A stretch of DNA of 64,000 bases from IOR16 sp963521065. GTDB lineage: Bacteria; Bacillota; Clostridia; Peptostreptococcales; Anaerovoracaceae. Position numbers and translations under genes: made by a program. The stretch is taken from assembly GCA_963521065.1 (NCBI GenBank), contig CAUQTI010000008.1, forward strand, positions 1 through 64,000. Reading direction: 5' to 3'. The notes under the pieces were generated by a model. It saw only the letters and a list, made by a program, of their open reading frames with translations, did not search any database and was not told where the DNA came from. This document shows, piece after piece, positions 60,836 to 64,000 of this stretch (the stretch's first letter is position 1; the number at the start of each line of letters is the position of its first letter).

Positions 60836-61309
60836 TTACTCCGTTACATATTTGTCTATAATTTCCTGTGCTTTCTGGTCATCATCAGAAACGCATAAAA
60901 TAACATAGTTTCCCTTCGTTACAATAACAGGGTCCTCTAGTTTTTCCAATTCCTGCGGTACATAGTTTTCAAATCCACTTCTCTGAAAAGCAACACGTTC
61001 CGAAACTGCATCCTTCACTTTCTTCGCAGCGTCTGCTGAGGTAGCTTCCACCACAGCAATCTCTTCCGCCGTTGCACCGGTACTCCCAACCATGACCGCA
61101 TTTTTCACCTCTTCTTCTGAAAGGTTATATAACGCATAAAAAATCGGAAGCTCTACTTCATTCATCTGATCCTTAAATGTAATCCCAGACTGCAATGCTT
61201 CTGCCATTTCCTCGACATTCAGCGCCACCTCTCCCTTTTGCCCGCAGGCGCAAAGCATCGCAAGTATCAAAAATAAAATTCCACTTATTTTGCAAATTTT
61301 CTTCATCAT
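60836..61309 (-). CDS. DUF4358 lipoprotein
   Basis: The 157-residue protein has a lipoprotein signal (ISGILFLILAMLCAC) and the DUF4358 body (LPIFYALYNLSEEEVKNAVM, TGATAEEIAVVEATSADAAK, VIVTKGNYVILCVSDD). DUF4358 proteins recur beside MBOAT/SGNH genes in Clostridia. Start overlaps the SGNH stop (ATGA). Role in the acylation machinery is inferred from context only. Confidence 0.88.
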   Translation of the reverse strand: MMKKICKISGILFLILAMLCACGQKGEVALNVEEMAEALQSGITFKDQMNEVELPIFYALYNLSEEEVKNAVMVGSTGATAEEIAVVEATSADAAKKVKDAVSERVAFQRSGFENYVPQELEKLEDPVIVTKGNYVILCVSDDDQKAQEIIDKYVTE

Positions 61310-62163
61310 TTTTTATTTTCTCCCAAATTCCCTTCTTGTGTATGTTGTTTCAAATATTCAAGCCATTTCAGACAGTACTCTTTGTTTAAATGAACGCCAT
61401 CTGTCGTCGCCGCTTCCTGCAAAGCACCATCCTCTTTTCTGACCGCTTCATTTACGCTTAGATAAATGACACCTTTTTCCGTTGCCAGTGTTTTCAGTAA
61501 TTCGTTAAACCGAACAATGTTTGTGTTGTTATAAACTGCGTCCGACTGTGACTTTTCATCTGTTACCGGTAAAATTGACTGTATGTATATCGTAGCCTCC
61601 GGATTGACTTCTCTGATTAAATCAATAATCTGTCCATACTTCTGCGTAAAAATATCGGTATATACCCAACCAAGTTCATTTGCTCCAAGCATGATATAAT
61701 ATTTATTATACGCCTTCTCACGCAAAGCCTGCGCTATCGTTTTCATTCCGTTCTGCTCTTTTATCAATTCCTTATCAAAAACGTCTTTTACATTCAAACC
61801 TTTTGCGGTAAAGTAGCCTGCATCCGTTAAACCGGCATGCAAACGAAAGCCTTCCGTTCTTGAATCTCCTATAAACGCCGCATCCTCAAAGTAATGATTA
61901 TCCACTGCTCCCAGCTCTGTCTTGGAGCTTTCTTGCTTCACCACGGGCAGCGTCTCTGCTTTTTTCTCTGGCTTAACGCTTTCAGCAGGCTTGTCCGGCA
62001 ACGCCGGTGCCTTACTCTCTTCTGTTTTTATTTCTTCATTTTCTAATTCTGCTGGCTTGTCTTCTACATTTGGTGCAATTGCTTTTTTTTCCAAATCCAT
62101 TGCAAAAACAGTCAATCCACACAGCAGTACTGCAATCATACCAATCATTACCGATCTTTTCAA
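61306..62163 (-). CDS. Extracytoplasmic SGNH/GDSL hydrolase
   Basis: The 285-residue protein starts at TTG with GGGGAG 8 bases ahead. It has a signal/anchor (SVMIGMIAVLLCGLTVFAM), a Pro/Glu/Lys-rich linker and an SGNH domain: block I DAAFIGDSRTEGFRLH with Ser, block III YIMLGANELGW, and block V DGVHLNKEYCLKWLEYL with the Asp-His pair. First gene of the SGNH-DUF4358-MBOAT-DHHW run; probably an acetyl-esterase or acyl acceptor-modifying partner of the MBOAT protein. Confidence 0.88.
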   Translation of the reverse strand: MKRSVMIGMIAVLLCGLTVFAMDLEKKAIAPNVEDKPAELENEEIKTEESKAPALPDKPAESVKPEKKAETLPVVKQESSKTELGAVDNHYFEDAAFIGDSRTEGFRLHAGLTDAGYFTAKGLNVKDVFDKELIKEQNGMKTIAQALREKAYNKYYIMLGANELGWVYTDIFTQKYGQIIDLIREVNPEATIYIQSILPVTDEKSQSDAVYNNTNIVRFNELLKTLATEKGVIYLSVNEAVRKEDGALQEAATTDGVHLNKEYCLKWLEYLKQHTQEGNLGENKK

Positions 62164-62346
62164 GACGATTCTCCCCTTTATTCCATTTCTATTTTATAGA
62201 CGCATCATCACGCAAAAAAGTTCTCAAGTTTCATTCTCATTTTATCACATTTTTTTCCGGAATCAAAAGGTGCTTTTTTACAATTTTTTAATCTATCCCA
62301 GCTACACTTATTAAAATCGCATAATAGAAATCAATCCTTCTATAGC

Positions 62347-62383
62347 ACAAAAAACCGGCAGATGGCAAACGCCATCTCCCGGT
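62347..62383 (-). terminator. Terminator of nifJ
   Basis: On the minus strand ACCGGGAGATGGC-GTTT-GCCATCTGCCGGT is followed by TTTTT. Confidence 0.88.
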
Positions 62384-62411
62384 AAAAATACGATATAAGG
62401 TAATATTTTTA

Positions 62412-64000
62412 TTAACCTTCTGCTAATTTTTTATACGTTTCCAGTCTTTCTCTAGAATTCTGTTCTGCAAGGTCAAACAGCTCTTCTGCAATATCAGGGA
62501 ATTCCTTTGCTAAAGAATTATACCGCACCTGATCCATGATAAAGTTACGGAAGCTTTCCTTTGGTTCTTTTGAATCCAAAACAAACGGATTTTTTCCATC
62601 TTCCTTTAGGGTCGGGTTGAAGCGATAAAGCTGCCAGTAACCGCAGTTTACAGCATCCTTGGTATTCTCCTGTGTCTTACCCATGCCCTTTTTCATACCG
62701 TGGTTGATACAAGGTGCATAGCAGATAATCAGGGATGGACCCGGATAGCTCTCTGCTTCTTTTACGGCCTTCATGAACTGGTTCTTATCGGCACCCATAC
62801 CTACTTGGGCAACATATACATAACCATAGCTCATCGCCATCATGCCAAGGTCCTTCTTCTTAATTTTCTTGCCGGAAGCAGCAAACTTAGCAATTGCTCC
62901 TGTAGGAGTTGCTTTGGAAGACTGCCCGCCTGTATTGGAGTATACTTCGGTATCAAATACCAAAATATTAATGTCTTCACCCGAAGCAAGAACATGGTCT
63001 ACACCGCCGTAACCGATATCATAAGACCATCCGTCACCGCCGAGACACCATACGGATTTCTTAACCAAGAAATCTTTCTTCGCAACGATTTCATCGGCAA
63101 GCTCTTTTGCTTCTCCGGATAAGGTCGCTGCTGCAATCGCGTCCATGACACGATCACTGATTTCTCTGGAGCGTGCGCCGTCATTCATAGTTTCAAGCCA
63201 TTCTTCACAAGCAGCCTTCAAGCCTTCCGGAATTTCTGTTTCAAGAAGCGCCTCCATGCTGACCTTGATTTTTTCTCTCATTTGTTTTACGCCTGTCGCC
63301 ATGCCCAAACCATATTCTGCATTGTCTTCAAACAAAGAGTTTGCCCAAGAAGGTCCTCTTCCATTTTCATCCTTGCAATACGGCATAGACGGCGCAGATG
63401 CACCCCAAATGGAGGAGCAGCCTGTTGCATTTGCAATCATCATGCGATCACCAAACAACTGAGTAACCAGCTTGATGTAAGGTGTTTCACCGCAACCTGC
63501 ACAAGCACCGGAAAATTCAATGTACGGCTTTGCAAACTGACTTCCCTTTACGCTGTCTTTGGCCATCAAAGTATCTCTGATTGGCAGCTTCATTGCATAA
63601 TTCCAGTTTTCTGCCTGTTCTTCCTGTGTTGAAAGGGCTTTCATTACCAAAGCCTTATTCGGTGCCGGACAGATATCTGCACAATTTCCGCAGCCTAGGC
63701 AGTCCATAGGGGAAATCTGAATTTTATATTCAAGACCTTCCAAGCCTTTTCCTTTTGCCGCAACGGTATTGAAGGTTGCCGGAGCACTTTTCTTTTCATC
63801 CTCGGTTACAAGAATTGGACGAATCGTAGCATGCGGACATACGAAAGAACACTGATTGCATTGGATACAATTGTCAGAAATCCACTCAGGAACGTGTACC
63901 GCAACGCCTCTCTTTTCAAAAGCTGCTGTTCCAGATGGGAATGTACCATCTTCAATGCCTTCAAATGCGCTGACCGGAAGATCGTCTCCTTCCTGACGGT
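62412..64000 (-). CDS. nifJ: Pyruvate:ferredoxin (flavodoxin) oxidoreductase, C-terminal part
   Basis: The frame is open to the right edge, so only the last 529 residues are present of an enzyme of about 1,170-1,180. It contains the ferredoxin domain with two 4-cysteine clusters (CIQCNQCSFVCP and CLGCGNCADICP), then the TPP-binding domain (EFSGACAGCGETPYIKLVTQ, SNTGGQSSKATPTGAIAKFA, GGDGWSYDIGYGGVDHVLAS). It decarboxylates pyruvate to acetyl-CoA, reducing ferredoxin. An apparent start at about 63743 is only an internal TTG. Ends at a strong terminator. Confidence 0.97.
   Translation of the reverse strand, partial: RQEGDDLPVSAFEGIEDGTFPSGTAAFEKRGVAVHVPEWISDNCIQCNQCSFVCPHATIRPILVTEDEKKSAPATFNTVAAKGKGLEGLEYKIQISPMDCLGCGNCADICPAPNKALVMKALSTQEEQAENWNYAMKLPIRDTLMAKDSVKGSQFAKPYIEFSGACAGCGETPYIKLVTQLFGDRMMIANATGCSSIWGASAPSMPYCKDENGRGPSWANSLFEDNAEYGLGMATGVKQMREKIKVSMEALLETEIPEGLKAACEEWLETMNDGARSREISDRVMDAIAAATLSGEAKELADEIVAKKDFLVKKSVWCLGGDGWSYDIGYGGVDHVLASGEDINILVFDTEVYSNTGGQSSKATPTGAIAKFAASGKKIKKKDLGMMAMSYGYVYVAQVGMGADKNQFMKAVKEAESYPGPSLIICYAPCINHGMKKGMGKTQENTKDAVNCGYWQLYRFNPTLKEDGKNPFVLDSKEPKESFRNFIMDQVRYNSLAKEFPDIAEELFDLAEQNSRERLETYKKLAEG

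Noticed and set aside
62412..63743. nifJ as a complete 443-residue protein
   Set aside because: The apparent start is an internal TTG; the frame continues with a ferredoxin cluster to the window edge.
1..64000. CRISPR arrays, insertion sequences, rRNA operons
   Set aside because: No regularly spaced short repeats with unique spacers, no transposase-like frames and no rRNA sequence were seen; the 101-bp repeats are only two copies per locus without spacers.

Overview
The window looks like a chromosomal segment of a low-GC anaerobic member of the Clostridia (Bacillota). This is inferred from pyruvate:ferredoxin oxidoreductase, rubrerythrin, a glycyl-radical enzyme with its activase, GerMN and YjcZ-like small proteins (a spore-former-type gene set), strong GGAGG ribosome binding sites, and a PBSX-like phage remnant. 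No species is claimed. Most of the window is ordinary core genome; the accessory parts are the left end, the glycyl-radical locus and several small intergenic or cysteine-rich elements.

Layout. 1-3.6 kb: remnant of a PBSX-like prophage (minus strand: late regulator, scaffold GP20, DUF6838/XkdJ-like, small protein, tail sheath) with a divergent XRE repressor. Head, portal and terminase genes are absent, and three genes carry separate lesions (in-frame UGA, internal deletion, frameshift). 3.7-7.1 kb: archaeal-type peroxiredoxin, a larE fragment, intact larB and larC (nickel-pincer cofactor synthesis) and a 34-residue membrane protein. 7.1-10.3 kb: GIY-YIG protein, recR, ybaB, dnaX and the SRP RNA with a consensus promoter. 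10.6-17.7 kb: glycyl-radical enzyme, activase and NhaC-type transporter operon, divergent from an AraC/GH39-like regulator with a 21-bp-spaced direct-repeat operator. 17.8-23.1 kb: AIR-synthase/HypE-like protein, ligA, pcrA. 23.2-29.5 kb: rubrerythrin, a second NhaC, a TGS/uridine-kinase-type nucleoside kinase, DUF378, asparaginase.

29.4-38.5 kb: PAS-GGDEF diguanylate cyclase, two paralogous extracytoplasmic proteins, a YbjQ protein, a secreted nuclease, tRNA-Ser, a 14-residue-repeat Cys-rich protein, a DUF5685-DnaJ pair and a uracil/xanthine permease. 38.5-44.4 kb: lysine synthesis (dapA-dapB-dapD, acetylase branch) behind a lysine riboswitch with a terminator, a divergent argD-like aminotransferase that may serve the same pathway, thrC and tRNA-Glu(CUC). 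44.6-51.3 kb: lipoprotein, beta-lactamase-fold hydrolase, a 35-residue protein with 18 cysteines, a zinc-ribbon-like small protein, and a TetR regulator followed by a heterodimeric ABC exporter. 51.4-64 kb: gltX with a structured leader, sahH, an ADP-ribosylglycohydrolase/GerMN/polysaccharide-deacetylase run, an SGNH-DUF4358-MBOAT-DHHW surface O-acylation operon, and the C-terminal half of nifJ running off the right edge.

The items most worth following are the glycyl-radical enzyme with Cys-Ile-Gln instead of the usual Cys-x-Glu; the Cys/Arg-rich microproteins; a 101-bp tandem repeat found at two loci, upstream of two unrelated genes in the same orientation, with compensatory stem changes; the larE remnant next to intact larB and larC; and the triply damaged phage regulator/scaffold/sheath genes.
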